Shown here: positions 43,249 through 52,209 of the stretch, piece after piece | Position numbering within the stretch: position 1 is the stretch's first letter | Layout of the letters: the number at the start of each line of letters is the position of its first letter | Assembly (NCBI GenBank): GCA_026982705.1 | Contig: JALSGP010000030.1 | Coordinates: 1-52,209 of the forward strand | DNA length: 52,209 nt | Reading direction: 5' to 3' | DNA from: Alphaproteobacteria bacterium | GTDB lineage: Bacteria; Pseudomonadota; Alphaproteobacteria; Geminicoccales; Geminicoccaceae | The notes under the pieces: generated by a model | Told to the model about the DNA's origin: nothing | The model's database searches: none | Seen by the model: only the letters and a program-made list of their open reading frames with translations | Made by a program: the position numbers and the translations under genes

Positions 43249-44089
43249 GCCCATCCGCCGCATCCTCGTCACCAACGACGACGGCATCCACGCGCCGGGG
43301 CTGGCGCTCCTCGAGGAGATCGCCCGCGTGTTCACCGAGGAGGTGTGGGTGGTGGCGCCGGAGACGGACCAGAGCGGGGCCAGCCACTCCCTCACCCTGC
43401 GCCGGCCCCTGCGGCTGCGCCACGTCGGCCCGCGCCACTTCGCCGTGGACGGGACCCCCACCGACTGCGTGCTGCTGGCCCTCCAGCACGTGATTCCCGA
43501 ACCGGTGGACCTGGTCCTCTCCGGCGTCAATCGCGGCGGCAATCTCGGCGAGGACGTCACCTATTCGGGGACGGTGGCCGCCGCCATGGAGGCGACGCTC
43601 CTGGGCGTGCGGGCCATCGCCCTCTCCCAGGTCCACGAGGACCCCCATCCGGTGCCGTGGGAGACGGCGCGGCGCTTCGCACCGGAGGTGATCGCCCGGC
43701 TCTGGCGGGCGCCCTGGAAGGCGGGCGTGCTCGTCAACGTCAACTTCCCCGCCCGTGCCCCCGGCCGGGTGGCCGGCTGGCGGGTCACCCGCCAGGGACG
43801 GCGCAAGATCGGCGATCAGCTCGTGGAACGCCTGGACCCCCGCGGCGAGCCCTACATCTGGATCGGCAGCTGGCGCCGCCAGGAGTCCCACCTCGAGGGG
43901 ACGGATCTCTGGGCGGTGGAGCGCGGTTTCGTCTCCCTCACCCCCATCCGCCTCGACATGACCGACGACGAGAGCCTCGCGCGCTTGCGCGAGAGCCTCG
44001 GTCTGTGCGAAAAGACGGTGGAGGAAGGGGCCGCCTCCGGGGCGGCCGGGCCGGCGGCCGGGCGGTCGGGTCGCACCGGCCACGGATGA
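43241..44089 (+). CDS. surE: 5'/3'-nucleotidase SurE
   Basis: 282 residues. Metal-dependent nucleoside monophosphatase. The active-site motifs [50 protein letters not shown] and [20 protein letters not shown] are all present. The C-terminal 25 residues are low-complexity. In many proteobacteria pcm (isoaspartyl methyltransferase) lies between surE and nlpD; it is absent here. Confidence 0.97.
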   Translation: MAEPIRRILVTNDDGIHAPGLALLEEIARVFTEEVWVVAPETDQSGASHSLTLRRPLRLRHVGPRHFAVDGTPTDCVLLALQHVIPEPVDLVLSGVNRGGNLGEDVTYSGTVAAAMEATLLGVRAIALSQVHEDPHPVPWETARRFAPEVIARLWRAPWKAGVLVNVNFPARAPGRVAGWRVTRQGRRKIGDQLVERLDPRGEPYIWIGSWRRQESHLEGTDLWAVERGFVSLTPIRLDMTDDESLARLRESLGLCEKTVEEGAASGAAGPAAGRSGRTGHG

Positions 44090-44165
44090 GGGACCGCACG
44101 TGGAGGAGCGGGCGTCGTCGACGACGGGGCCCGGGATCGTGACGAGGAAGGATCGGACGGGACGC

Positions 44166-45128
44166 GTGCCGTCGCTTCGTCCGCGGCTCTTGGCGGCATG
44201 GTTGCTGCTGACCGCGGCGGTGGCCGGTTGCGGCGGGCCGCCGGCACGGGAGGCCTGGCAGCGGTCGCCGGCGCGGGACATGGATGCCGGCCCCGGTCGC
44301 CATCTGGTGATGCCCGGCGACACCGTCTACGGCATCGCCCGCCGCTACGGCGTCGATCCCGCCACCATCATCCGCCTCAACGGTCTGCGCCCGCCCTACA
44401 CCATCTACGTGGGGCAGGTGCTGCGGGTGCGCCCCGAATCGCCGGCCCCGCCGCGGACCACCCGGGTGCACCGCATCCGCCGCGGCGAGACCCTCTCGCA
44501 TCTGGCCGTGCGCTATCGCGTGCCGCTGGGGATGCTCCTCGCCGCCAATCCCGGCCTCGATCCCCGCCGGTTGCGGGTGGGCCAGGCGGTGCACATCCCC
44601 GCGACCGATGCCCGCCTCGCCGTGCGCCGGGCACCGGCGCCGGATCCCGCGGCCCTCGCCCGCGCCCGCCGGGCGGCGGCGACCCCCCCGCCGCCCCTCT
44701 CCCGCGCCGGCTTCCTGTGGCCGGTGGAGGGGCGGGTGATCGCCCGCTTCGGTCGTCGCGCCAGCGGTCTCGAGAACGACGGCATCAACATCGCCGCCCC
44801 CGAGGGCACGCCGGTGCGGGCCGCCGAGGGCGGCGTGGTGGTCTACGCCGGCGAGGCCATCCCCGCCTTCGGGCGCATGGTGATCCTGCGCCACGCCGGC
44901 GGCTGGCTCACCGCCTATGCCCACAACCGGACGCTGCTGGTGACGGTGGGCGACGTGGTGCGCCGCGGCCAGGTGATCGCCAAGGTGGGGCGGACCGGGG
45001 CGGTGGACCGCCCCCAGCTCCACTTCCAGATCCGCCGCGGACGCCGGCCCGTGGACCCCCTCGCCCATCTGCCGCCGCCGCGCCGACCGCGGCTGGTGGC
45101 GGTACGTGCGGGCTCAGCGGCCCAGTAG
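44166..45128 (+). CDS. nlpD: NlpD-like lipoprotein: two LysM domains and a degenerate LytM domain
   Basis: 320 residues from GTG 44166, chosen because it gives a clean lipoprotein signal (LLAAWLLLTAAVAGC); in-frame GTGs at 44100 and 44139 are alternatives. Two LysM repeats (HLVMPGDTVYGIARRYGVDP and HRIRRGETLSHLAVRYRVPL) bind peptidoglycan. The M23/LytM domain lacks catalytic zinc ligands: the HxGxD position reads NDGIN and HxH is reduced to QLHF. NlpD-type proteins activate amidases at division rather than cut the wall themselves. Its last 15 bp overlap the convergent asmA. Confidence 0.88.
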   Translation: MPSLRPRLLAAWLLLTAAVAGCGGPPAREAWQRSPARDMDAGPGRHLVMPGDTVYGIARRYGVDPATIIRLNGLRPPYTIYVGQVLRVRPESPAPPRTTRVHRIRRGETLSHLAVRYRVPLGMLLAANPGLDPRRLRVGQAVHIPATDARLAVRRAPAPDPAALARARRAAATPPPPLSRAGFLWPVEGRVIARFGRRASGLENDGINIAAPEGTPVRAAEGGVVVYAGEAIPAFGRMVILRHAGGWLTAYAHNRTLLVTVGDVVRRGQVIAKVGRTGAVDRPQLHFQIRRGRRPVDPLAHLPPPRRPRLVAVRAGSAAQ

Positions 45129-47270
45129 CCCGCGCAGCAGATCCTCCGGCCCCGGCGCCGGTTCACGCGCGCCCGCGCCTTCCCCCTCCCGCGCGGCCGG
45201 GGACGCCTCGGCCCCCGGCAGCCGCGGCAGCAGCCGGCGCGGATCCGGCACCGGCGTCGGCCGCGCACGCTCCGTTCCATCGCCCGGCGCCGCACCCCCG
45301 AGACCCGGCAGCAGCCGCTGCAACCCCTCCGGTTCCACGCCCAGCAGCGCCTGGGCGCCGGCGAAACGCGCGCCCAGCCGTCGGACCGCATCCGGATCCC
45401 CGCGCAGCCGCGCCACCAGCGCCTCCACGGCGGCGGGATCCCGCACCGCTTCGGTGAGACGGCCACCGATGTCGAAGCGCCAGGAAGGCGCCGCCCACGG
45501 GCCGCTCAGCACCACCGGCACCGCCACGGCGAAGCGCGGCGGACCGCCGCCCTGGCCCTCGAGGGTGGCGGCGAGGGCCGGCTCCAGCCGGAGATCGAGG
45601 GTGCGGGCCGGCAGGTCCACCGTGCCGCCGCCGCGCAGGCGGAACAGCGGCGCCTCCAGGGTGATGTCGTCGGTGCGGAGGATGCCCTCCGTCACCGTGA
45701 AACGCGCGGCGAGGCGGGCGAAGTCGGTGCGACGTGGCGCCTCCTCGGCGGCGAGGCCGAGGCTCGTGACCCGCCGCACCATGGCCGCGAGATTGATGCC
45801 GAGGATGGCGCCGTCGCGGAACTCCACCCGTCCGCGGCCCGTGAGCGCCGCCACCAGCGCCTTCGGACTGGCTCCGCGGCTGCGGAGTTCCGCCTCGGCG
45901 AAGCCGCGTCCCTCGAGCCGGTCGAGGGCGGCGAGGGCGGCGAGGAGCGGCCGGGCGCGCACGCCCTCCACCCGCAGGTCCAGGGCGAGATCGGGGATCT
46001 TCCCGGCGGTGACGTCGAGGGTGCCCGTGGCTTCGCCCTCGTAGAGGGCGAGTTCGGGGACCGCGATCCGCGCCCGCGATCCCTCCACCACCAGCTCCAC
46101 CCGCCCGGCCCCGAACTCCAGTCCGCGGACCCGCACGCCCGCGAAGCGCAGGACCAGCTCCGCGTCCACCGGTGCCGGCAGCGGCAGCGCCAGCGGTTCC
46201 TCCGACCAGCCGGCCTCCGCCTCTCCGCCGTCCGCCTCCGCCGCGGCCCCGTCCGCCGGTCCCGGCGGCAGATAGGGATCCAGATCCAGCCGGCCGAAGG
46301 CGAGTTCGCCCACGAGTCGTGGCCGCGCGCCCGTTCGTGCCAGCGACAGCGTGCCCTCGCCGCGGAGATGGTCGAGGGCGAGGGTGAGGTCGGCCAGCCG
46401 CACGGCGTTCACCGTCGCCTCCACCTCCGCGGCGAGGGCGAGGGTGCGCAGCGCCTCCGCCCCGATCCCCTCCGGACGCACACCCCACGTCGCGAGGAAG
46501 CCGCGGAGATCCTCGAAGGCCAGATCCAGCCGCCCCCGCACGGCGGGGTCCGGGCCCTGCAACCGGCCGTCGAAGCGGAGAGCCCCCCGCGCCAGCCGCA
46601 GATCGAGACGGACGGGTCCACCCTCGCCGGTCCGCACCCGCCGGGGGTCGGCGAGCACGCCCGTGAGGGTCACCGCCTCACCGTCGAGCCGGGCGCTCCC
46701 CTCGAGGCGCAGCGCCCCGGTCCCGAGATCCCGCCGCAGATCGAGGTCGAGACCGGCGAGTTCGGTGCGGCGGCCGCCGGCATCGTCGAAGACGAGATCG
46801 AGTGCGGTGATGCGGGCCCGCTCCAACACCAGCGGCCAGCCCCGTCCCCCGTCTTCGCCACCCGCCGCGGGCCCCGCCTCGCCGCCGGCACCGAAACGCC
46901 AGTTGGCGCGGCCGTCCGCCGCCCGCTCGAGCACGATGCGGCCATCCGCCACCGCCAGCTCCGTGAGGCGGACTTGGCCCCGGACCAGCGCCGCCACGTC
47001 CACCACCACCGCGAGCCGGCCGATCCGCGCCATCTCCGGCTCCCGCGCCCAGGGCGCGTTGACGAGCACCAGATCGGAGGCCTCCAACCGCACCGGCCAG
47101 CGCCCGAGGCGGAAGTCGCCGTGGACGGCGAAGTCGCGGCCGGTGGCGGCGCGCACCGCCGCCTCCAACCGGCCGCGGATCCACGAATCGGGAACGAGGA
47201 ACCAGGCCCCCACGACCGCCGCCACCAGCGCTGTCGGCAGGAGCAGGAGGATGATCAGGATCCGTCGCAC
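45114..47270 (-). CDS. asmA: AsmA family protein
   Basis: 718 residues from GTG 47270. An N-terminal membrane segment (ILIILLLLPTALVAAVVGAW) precedes a long beta-rich AsmA body (FAVHGDFRLGRWPVRLEASD near the start; RGRVEFRDGAILGINLAAMV and APLFRLRGGGTVDLPARTLD in the conserved C-terminal domain). AsmA-like proteins are envelope-spanning and linked to outer-membrane lipid transport. The last 90 residues are Pro/Gly/Arg-rich. It stands alone, convergent with nlpD. Confidence 0.93.
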   Translation of the reverse strand: MRRILIILLLLPTALVAAVVGAWFLVPDSWIRGRLEAAVRAATGRDFAVHGDFRLGRWPVRLEASDLVLVNAPWAREPEMARIGRLAVVVDVAALVRGQVRLTELAVADGRIVLERAADGRANWRFGAGGEAGPAAGGEDGGRGWPLVLERARITALDLVFDDAGGRRTELAGLDLDLRRDLGTGALRLEGSARLDGEAVTLTGVLADPRRVRTGEGGPVRLDLRLARGALRFDGRLQGPDPAVRGRLDLAFEDLRGFLATWGVRPEGIGAEALRTLALAAEVEATVNAVRLADLTLALDHLRGEGTLSLARTGARPRLVGELAFGRLDLDPYLPPGPADGAAAEADGGEAEAGWSEEPLALPLPAPVDAELVLRFAGVRVRGLEFGAGRVELVVEGSRARIAVPELALYEGEATGTLDVTAGKIPDLALDLRVEGVRARPLLAALAALDRLEGRGFAEAELRSRGASPKALVAALTGRGRVEFRDGAILGINLAAMVRRVTSLGLAAEEAPRRTDFARLAARFTVTEGILRTDDITLEAPLFRLRGGGTVDLPARTLDLRLEPALAATLEGQGGGPPRFAVAVPVVLSGPWAAPSWRFDIGGRLTEAVRDPAAVEALVARLRGDPDAVRRLGARFAGAQALLGVEPEGLQRLLPGLGGAAPGDGTERARPTPVPDPRRLLPRLPGAEASPAAREGEGAGAREPAPGPEDLLRGLLGR

Positions 47271-47691
47271 GATCGCCGTCCCGGGGATATCGCCCCCAGC
47301 CTAACGCCGGCGGACGATCCTGCCCAGTGGGGCCGTGCCCCGGACCGGCATCGGGGATCCCCGCGCTCCGGCGGATGCGCGGGCCGGGGTGCCCGATGCG
47401 GCGGATCGACGCGTCCTCTCGCCGTGCGCCTCGGCGGCCGCGGGGGCTCCCTCCGTGCCCCGCGTCACCTCGCGGCGCTCCTGGAGAGGACACGATCCGC
47501 CCGAACAGCAACGCGCGTGCCGGTGCCCTTGTCGGACCCACCTGCGATACCCTTTTCCCGCTGTCCTCAGGCGGCCCGGCTCCCGCCTCCCCGCGCCCCT
47601 CTCCGGGTCGCCGTCGGAGACCCGGGGTCCGGTCCGAAGGACTCCGCTCGCCCCGTCCCTTCGATGCCCGTCGACCGGGCGCGTCGTGGCA
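47271..47691. other. 421-bp gene-free region
   Basis: No gene or clear signal on either strand. The sequence is low-complexity GC-rich, with a short palindrome CGGGGATCCCCG near 47350. It contains the asmA promoter region and whatever ends the diguanylate cyclase transcript. Confidence 0.6.
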
Positions 47692-48801
47692 TCACCGCGG
47701 CCCTGGACCCGTCGCCACACCCTCCGCCGAAACGCCGCCGGCCGCCGTCACGGCCGCGGGCTCACCGCCCTCCGCCGGCAGGTCCCGCTCCGTCACCACC
47801 CGGTTGCGCCCCAGCCCCTTGGCCCGGTAGAGGGCGGCATCCGCCCGTTCGAACAGCTGGTCGAACGGCTCGCCCGGCCGGTATTCGGCCAGGCCCACCG
47901 AGACGGTCACCTTGCCGAATTCCTTCCCGGAGCCGCGATGGCGCAGGACGTGGGAGCCGATGGTGTGGCGGATGCGTTCGGCGATCTCCCGCGCCTCGTC
48001 GAGACGGGTGCGCGGCAGCAGCAGCACGAACTCCTCGCCGCCGTAGCGGGCGGCGAAGTCGCCCTCGCGGATGTGGTGGCGCAGCACCGCCGCCACCGTC
48101 TTCAGCACCGCGTCGCCCACCTTGTGGCCGTAGCGGTCGTTGAACTTCTTGAAATGGTCGATGTCGAGAACGAGGATGCTGTAGGTGTCGCCCGTCTCCA
48201 TGGCTTCGCGGCCGAGGACCCGCAGCCGCCCTTCCAGCGCCTTGCGGTTGGCGAGTCCGGTCAGGGGATCGGTCTCGGCCTCGCGGCGGGCCTCCTCGAG
48301 CTGGCTGCGGAGCTCGTGGACCTCGAGGCTGCGGGCATGGAGATGGCGGCTCAGGGTGCGCAGGTTCTCGCCGAGTCGGCGCGTCTCCTCCACCAGCGAG
48401 CGGGTGACGGCGCGGACCAGCGTCGCCTCATCCTCGCCCCGTGCCAGCTCCTCGCCCAGCGCCTCGATGCGGGCGCCCGCCGCCTCGTTCTCCTCGCCCG
48501 AGCGGGACAGCTCGTGTTCCAGTTCGGTCATGATCTTCTCGAAACGGGTGACGGTGCGACTCAGCAGCCGCTCCGTCTCCGTCTTCATGAAGAAACGCTC
48601 GTAGAGCTCGCGGCAGCGCTCGGCGTCGAACGGATCGCCGTTCTGCTCGAGGAGACGGATGATGCGCGAGAGGGCCGGATTCTCGCCGCTGTGGTGCGCG
48701 TACCAGATGAGATAGTTCTCCGGTGTGGGCGGCACCCGCAACCGGCGCAGCGTCTCGCAGGTCCGACGACCGATCTCGAAGGGGTCGGTGATGACGGCCA
48801 T
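47692..48801 (-). CDS. diguanylate cyclase (GGDEF)
   Basis: 369 residues, no membrane segment. The N-terminal helical domain (FEIGRRTCETLRRLRVPPTP, ENYLIWYAHHSGENPALSRI) is of a type seen in alphaproteobacterial cyclases. A coiled-coil linker follows, then GGDEF from DPLTGLANRKALEGRL to the active-site RYGGEEFVLLLP. The product-inhibition I-site is present (REGD, five residues before GGEEF). It makes cyclic di-GMP and would favour sessile growth and exopolysaccharide. It is divergent from manC. Confidence 0.95.
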   Translation of the reverse strand: MAVITDPFEIGRRTCETLRRLRVPPTPENYLIWYAHHSGENPALSRIIRLLEQNGDPFDAERCRELYERFFMKTETERLLSRTVTRFEKIMTELEHELSRSGEENEAAGARIEALGEELARGEDEATLVRAVTRSLVEETRRLGENLRTLSRHLHARSLEVHELRSQLEEARREAETDPLTGLANRKALEGRLRVLGREAMETGDTYSILVLDIDHFKKFNDRYGHKVGDAVLKTVAAVLRHHIREGDFAARYGGEEFVLLLPRTRLDEAREIAERIRHTIGSHVLRHRGSGKEFGKVTVSVGLAEYRPGEPFDQLFERADAALYRAKGLGRNRVVTERDLPAEGGEPAAVTAAGGVSAEGVATGPGPR

Positions 48802-48974
48802 GGTCGCATCCCCGCTCGGGTGGGCTCGCGCCCCACGGACTGCCGCAAAAACCCGAAGATTGCGTTAACGTGGGGATGCCCGGCCGGTCGCCGCGTGAAC
48901 GGGCCCCTCACGGCGTCGGCGGCCGGATCGACCGGCAGCCGAGCATGGAAACGAGGCCGTGGAGTCATACCGGA

Positions 48975-50393
48975 ATGCATGGGATTCGCCACCGTGATCC
49001 CGAGGCCACACCCGCCGTGGGCGTGGTGCTGGCCGGCGGCTCGGGCACCCGTCTCTGGCCCCTGAGCCGGGCCGAGGCGCCGAAGCATCTGATCCCCCTT
49101 CTGGGACGGCGGTCGCTGTTCCAGGAGACGCTGCGGCGCCTGACCCGTGCGCTGCCGGACGTCCCGCCGGTGGTGGTGGGGGCCGAGGCCCAGGGCGAGA
49201 TCCTGAAGGAGCAGCTCGCCGCCCTCCATCTCGCCGATGCGCCTCTCCTGCTGGAGCCCGCCGGCCGCAACACCGCCGCCGCCGTGGCGCTGGCGGCGCG
49301 GGAGGTGGCGGCGCGGCTGGGCGGGGCCTCCGTGCTGTGGGTGTGCCCCTCGGACCATCTGGTGCGCCGCCCCGAGGTGCTGGAGGCGGCCTTCCGCCTC
49401 GCCCTGCCGGCGGTGCGCGACGGTGCCATCGCCACCTTCGGCATCGCACCCGACCGGCCCGAGACCGGCTTCGGCTGGATCGAGGTGGGGGAAACGGTGG
49501 TGCGCGGCGGTGACCTCGCCCTCCACCGGGTGGTGCGTTTCCGCGAGAAGCCGGATGCGGTCACCGCCCGCCGGCTGCTGGCGGAAGGCCGTCATGTCTG
49601 GAACAGCGGTATGTTCGTGATGCGGGCGGACGTGTTCCTCACGGAACTCTCGCGCCACGCCCCCGACATCGCGGCGGCGGTGGAGGCCGCCCATGCGGCG
49701 GCGGAGCGGCACGACCGGGTGCTGCGCCCGCCGGCCGACCTCTACGGCCGCATCCCCGCCCGGCCGGTGGACGTGGCGGTGATGGAGCGGAGCGACCGGA
49801 TGGTGGTGGTGCCCTGCGATCCCGGCTGGTCCGACCTCGGCTCCTTCCGCGCCCTGTGGGAGGCGGCGGACCGCGACGAGGCGGGTGTGGCCGCCGCGGG
49901 GCCGGTGGTGGTGGTCGACGGCGGCGACTGTCTCGTGCGGGCGGAGAGTCGCCTCGTGGCGGTGGCCGGCGTGCGCGATCTCGCCGTGGTGGAGACGGCG
50001 GACGCGGTGCTGGTGGCCGGGATCGAGGCCGGCGAGTCCATCCGGCGGGTGGTGGCGCGGCTGGAGGCGGAGGGGCGACCCGAGGCGCGCCGGCCCGCCC
50101 GCGAGACCCATCCCTGGGGCCGCCGGACCCGTCTCCGGGGCGAAACGGCCCTCGACGCCTTCGCCCGCGTGCTCGACCCGGGCGCCAGGATGCCGTTGCC
50201 GGCCTCGCCCGAAACGTACTATCTGGTGGCGGCCGGTCGCGGCCGTCTGCAACCGGCGACGGGGGCCCCGCGGGCCCTGGTACCGGGTGTGACCTTCGCG
50301 GCCCCGGCCGGCGCGACCGTGTGTGCGGAGGGGTCGGCGTCGCTGGTGCTGGTGGAGGTGAGGATCGGCGACGGGGAGGGCGCGGAGCGGTGA
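48975..50393 (+). CDS. manC: mannose-1-phosphate guanylyltransferase with degenerate C-terminal cupin
   Basis: 472 residues from ATG 48975; no start has a strong ribosome site, and ATG 48945 is an alternative. The nucleotidyltransferase domain is intact: VGVVLAGGSGTRLWPLSRAE, PKHLIPLLGRRSLFQETLRR, EPAGRNTAAAVALAA, VCPSDHLV, RFREKPDA and NSGMFVMRADVFL. It makes GDP-mannose for polysaccharides. The C-terminal region keeps the start of the isomerase cupin (HPWGRRTRL) but lacks the metal-binding HxHRxEHW motif (MPLPASPETYYLVAAGRG), so phosphomannose isomerase activity is unlikely. Confidence 0.93.
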   Translation: MHGIRHRDPEATPAVGVVLAGGSGTRLWPLSRAEAPKHLIPLLGRRSLFQETLRRLTRALPDVPPVVVGAEAQGEILKEQLAALHLADAPLLLEPAGRNTAAAVALAAREVAARLGGASVLWVCPSDHLVRRPEVLEAAFRLALPAVRDGAIATFGIAPDRPETGFGWIEVGETVVRGGDLALHRVVRFREKPDAVTARRLLAEGRHVWNSGMFVMRADVFLTELSRHAPDIAAAVEAAHAAAERHDRVLRPPADLYGRIPARPVDVAVMERSDRMVVVPCDPGWSDLGSFRALWEAADRDEAGVAAAGPVVVVDGGDCLVRAESRLVAVAGVRDLAVVETADAVLVAGIEAGESIRRVVARLEAEGRPEARRPARETHPWGRRTRLRGETALDAFARVLDPGARMPLPASPETYYLVAAGRGRLQPATGAPRALVPGVTFAAPAGATVCAEGSASLVLVEVRIGDGEGAER

Positions 50394-50893
50394 ACGACGT
50401 TCCGGTGCCGTTCCGGCACGAGGGACGGGTCCTCGCCGACTGGATCGACTACAACGGCCACATGAACGTGGCCTTCTACGTGATGGCGTTCGACCGGGCG
50501 GTGGACGAGGTCTACGACGCCCTCGATCTCGGTCGCGCCTACGCCGTCCGCGAGGGCCGGTCCATGTTCGCCGTGGGCCTGGACATCGACTATCTGCGCG
50601 AACTGCACCGGGACGAGGCCTACCGCATCGACACCCGCATCCTCGATCTCGACGACAAGCGCCTGCTCTACCATCAGGAGATGGTGCGGACGGCCGACGG
50701 CGTCCTCGCCGCCCGCGCCACCTGGCTCGCCCTCCACGTGGATCTCGAAAGCCGCCGCGCCGTTCCCTTCCCCGCCGCCAAGGCCGCCCTCCTGCGCGAC
50801 GTGGTGCTCTGTCACGCGGTCCTGCCACGGCCCGCCGACCTCGGCCGACGACTCGCCGTCAAGCGCCCTTTCCTCGGCCCGCCGGCGTCCTAG
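50390..50893 (+). CDS. hotdog-fold acyl-CoA thioesterase
   Basis: 167 residues from GTG 50390, overlapping the manC stop. The hotdog motif [20 protein letters not shown] contains the catalytic Asp. [20 protein letters not shown] and [20 protein letters not shown] follow. It resembles the 4HBT-type thioesterases linked to carnitine/betainyl-CoA breakdown, but no such genes are nearby, so the substrate is open. Tight coupling with manC looks like compact packing rather than shared function. Confidence 0.85.
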   Translation: MNDVPVPFRHEGRVLADWIDYNGHMNVAFYVMAFDRAVDEVYDALDLGRAYAVREGRSMFAVGLDIDYLRELHRDEAYRIDTRILDLDDKRLLYHQEMVRTADGVLAARATWLALHVDLESRRAVPFPAAKAALLRDVVLCHAVLPRPADLGRRLAVKRPFLGPPAS

Positions 50894-50906
50894 CTGCCCC
50901 TTCGCC

Positions 50907-52209
50907 ATGGCCTCCGTCCAGCTCTTCGTGGAACCGGCCGAATACACCGTCTCCGAACTCGCCCGCGCGGTGCGGCGGGTGGTGGAGGAGGGCTTCGGCC
51001 GCGTGCGCGTGCGGGGCGAGCTCTCGGGTCTGCGGCGCGCCGGCTCCGGCCATCTCTACTTCACCCTCAAGGACCGGGAGGCGGTGCTGGAAGTGGTGTG
51101 CTGGCGCCATGCGGTGCGCTGGGACTTCGAGCCGGAGGACGGGCTCGAGGTGGTGGCCACCGGCCGCCTCACCACCTATCCGCTGCGCTCCCGCTATCAG
51201 CTGGTGCTGGAGGCCATCGAGCCCGCCGGTCTCGGCGCCCTCATGGCCATGCTGGAGGAGCGGCGGCGCCGGCTCGAGGCCGAGGGCCTCTTCGACTCCG
51301 CCCGCAAGCGGCCACTGCCCTTCCTGCCGGAGGTGATCGGCATCGTCACCTCCCCCACCGGTGCCGTCATCCGCGACATGCTCCATCGCATCGCCGACCG
51401 CTTCCCGAGACGGGTGCTGCTGTGGCCGGTGCCGGTGCAGGGGGACGGTGCCGCCGAGCGCATCGCTGCCGCCATCCGGGGCTTCGGCCGGCTGGCCGCG
51501 GACGGTCCGCTGCCGCGGCCGGACGTGATCGTGGTGGCCCGCGGCGGCGGCAGCATCGAGGACCTCTGGGCCTTCAACGAGGAGGTGGTGGTGCGGGCGG
51601 CGGCCGCCTCGCCGATCCCCCTGGTCTCGGCGGTGGGCCACGAGACCGACACCACCCTGATCGACCACGCCGCCGATCTGCGCGCGCCCACGCCCACCGC
51701 CGCCGCCGAGCTGGTGGTGCCGGTCCGGCGCGAGCTATACCGCCGCCTGACGGGGCTGGGGGAGCGTGCCGACCACGCCCTCCAGCGGCGCCTCGAGGCG
51801 CTGGCCCATCGCCTGCGGGCGGCGGCGCGCGGCCTGCCGGATCCGCACCGCGAGCTGGCGCTGGCGGTCCAGAGACTGGACGATCTCGCCGAGCGGCTGG
51901 CCCACCGCACCCCCGAGCGGGTGCTGGCCGAGCGCGCCCGCGATCTCGCCCGTCACGGCCACGGGCTGGAGATGCGGACCCGCCAGCACCTCGACCGGGC
52001 GGCGGAACGACTCGCCGCCGTCTCGACGCGGCTGGCGCCGGCACTGTTGCGGCGGCCGGTCGCCGAGGCCGGCCGCACGCTTCTCCGCGAGGGCCGCCGG
52101 CTCGCCGCCGCTTTCGAGGGCCGCCTCGCCCGCGAGGAGACCCGGCTCGCCGGCCTCGGGCGGGCGCTGGAGAGTCTGAGCCATCGGCGGGTGCTGGAGC
52201 GCGGCTACG
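50907..52209 (+). CDS. xseA: exodeoxyribonuclease VII large subunit (3' end beyond window)
   Basis: 434 residues visible from ATG 50907, open to the window edge. The N-terminal OB fold is [20 protein letters not shown] ... [20 protein letters not shown]. The catalytic part shows [40 protein letters not shown] and [20 protein letters not shown] with [13 protein letters not shown] long coiled coil follows. With XseB it degrades single-stranded DNA processively. The E. coli protein has 456 residues, so only a short C-terminal part is missing. Confidence 0.96.
   Translation, partial: MASVQLFVEPAEYTVSELARAVRRVVEEGFGRVRVRGELSGLRRAGSGHLYFTLKDREAVLEVVCWRHAVRWDFEPEDGLEVVATGRLTTYPLRSRYQLVLEAIEPAGLGALMAMLEERRRRLEAEGLFDSARKRPLPFLPEVIGIVTSPTGAVIRDMLHRIADRFPRRVLLWPVPVQGDGAAERIAAAIRGFGRLAADGPLPRPDVIVVARGGGSIEDLWAFNEEVVVRAAAASPIPLVSAVGHETDTTLIDHAADLRAPTPTAAAELVVPVRRELYRRLTGLGERADHALQRRLEALAHRLRAAARGLPDPHRELALAVQRLDDLAERLAHRTPERVLAERARDLARHGHGLEMRTRQHLDRAAERLAAVSTRLAPALLRRPVAEAGRTLLREGRRLAAAFEGRLAREETRLAGLGRALESLSHRRVLERGY

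Noticed and set aside
48854-48869. CtrA-like box between the diguanylate cyclase and manC (CGAA-N7-TTAAC)
   Set aside because: Only the second half matches; with two mismatches in the first half it is too weak to list as a site.
48870-48974. Upstream GTG/ATG starts for manC
   Set aside because: The added residues are low-complexity and unlike the family N-terminus; length from 48975 matches known ManC proteins.

Overview
The window reads as chromosomal DNA of a very GC-rich alphaproteobacterium, probably from the Rhodospirillales or a neighbouring order. The evidence is the DUF1153/SciP regulator, the dapF-mtaB-ftsY order, the DUF2155/aat/accC/accB/aroQ block, a giant NAD-glutamate dehydrogenase, a tat-serS-surE block and CtrA-like TTAAC motifs. 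I could run no searches. Family names come from recognising motifs, and nothing here identifies the genus.

Positions 1-9619 (all minus strand) hold a lanthanide-type methanol/alcohol oxidation locus. Transcription runs from a two-component system (kinase 9619-8246, LuxR-type regulator 8249-7623) to a XoxF-type PQQ dehydrogenase (7438-5567). A strong intrinsic terminator follows (5528-5484). After it come five tightly coupled genes, each overlapping the next by ATGA: an exported MxaJ/XoxJ-like binding protein fused to ankyrin repeats, a cytochrome c, a PQQ-associated ABC-type binding protein, a YVTN beta-propeller and a small exported beta-rich protein. The next gene, possibly an ABC permease, is cut by the window edge.

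Positions 9900-12215 are an accessory scar: the C-terminal part of a Mu-like phage head protein with a nuclease-like domain, a repeat-rich less GC-rich stretch, and a tyrosine-integrase C-terminus abutting the 3' end of tRNA-Arg(CCT). A gene-free stretch with short repeats follows. Positions 12216-14938 carry a phosphorelay (Hpt, receiver, and a REC-PAS-kinase whose ATP-binding domain looks dead) and a small tail-anchored protein. The 1621-residue glutamate dehydrogenase (15012-19877) is bracketed by a 20-bp direct repeat.

From 20136 the plus strand carries fliK-flgD-flgE and sciP, then dapF-mtaB-ftsY-mlaD-DUF2155. These converge on aat-accC-accB-aroQ (minus). A divergent promoter region at 30980-31240 has a DnaA-box-like site and a CtrA-like box. 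A four-unit PHO box (32480-32519) precedes pstSCAB-phoU-phoB, followed closely by archease, the RNA ligase rtcB and a ribosome-hibernation factor fused to a cold-shock domain. The remainder is tatABC-serS-surE-nlpD, convergent asmA, a diguanylate cyclase, manC with a degenerate cupin domain, a thioesterase and the start of xseA.
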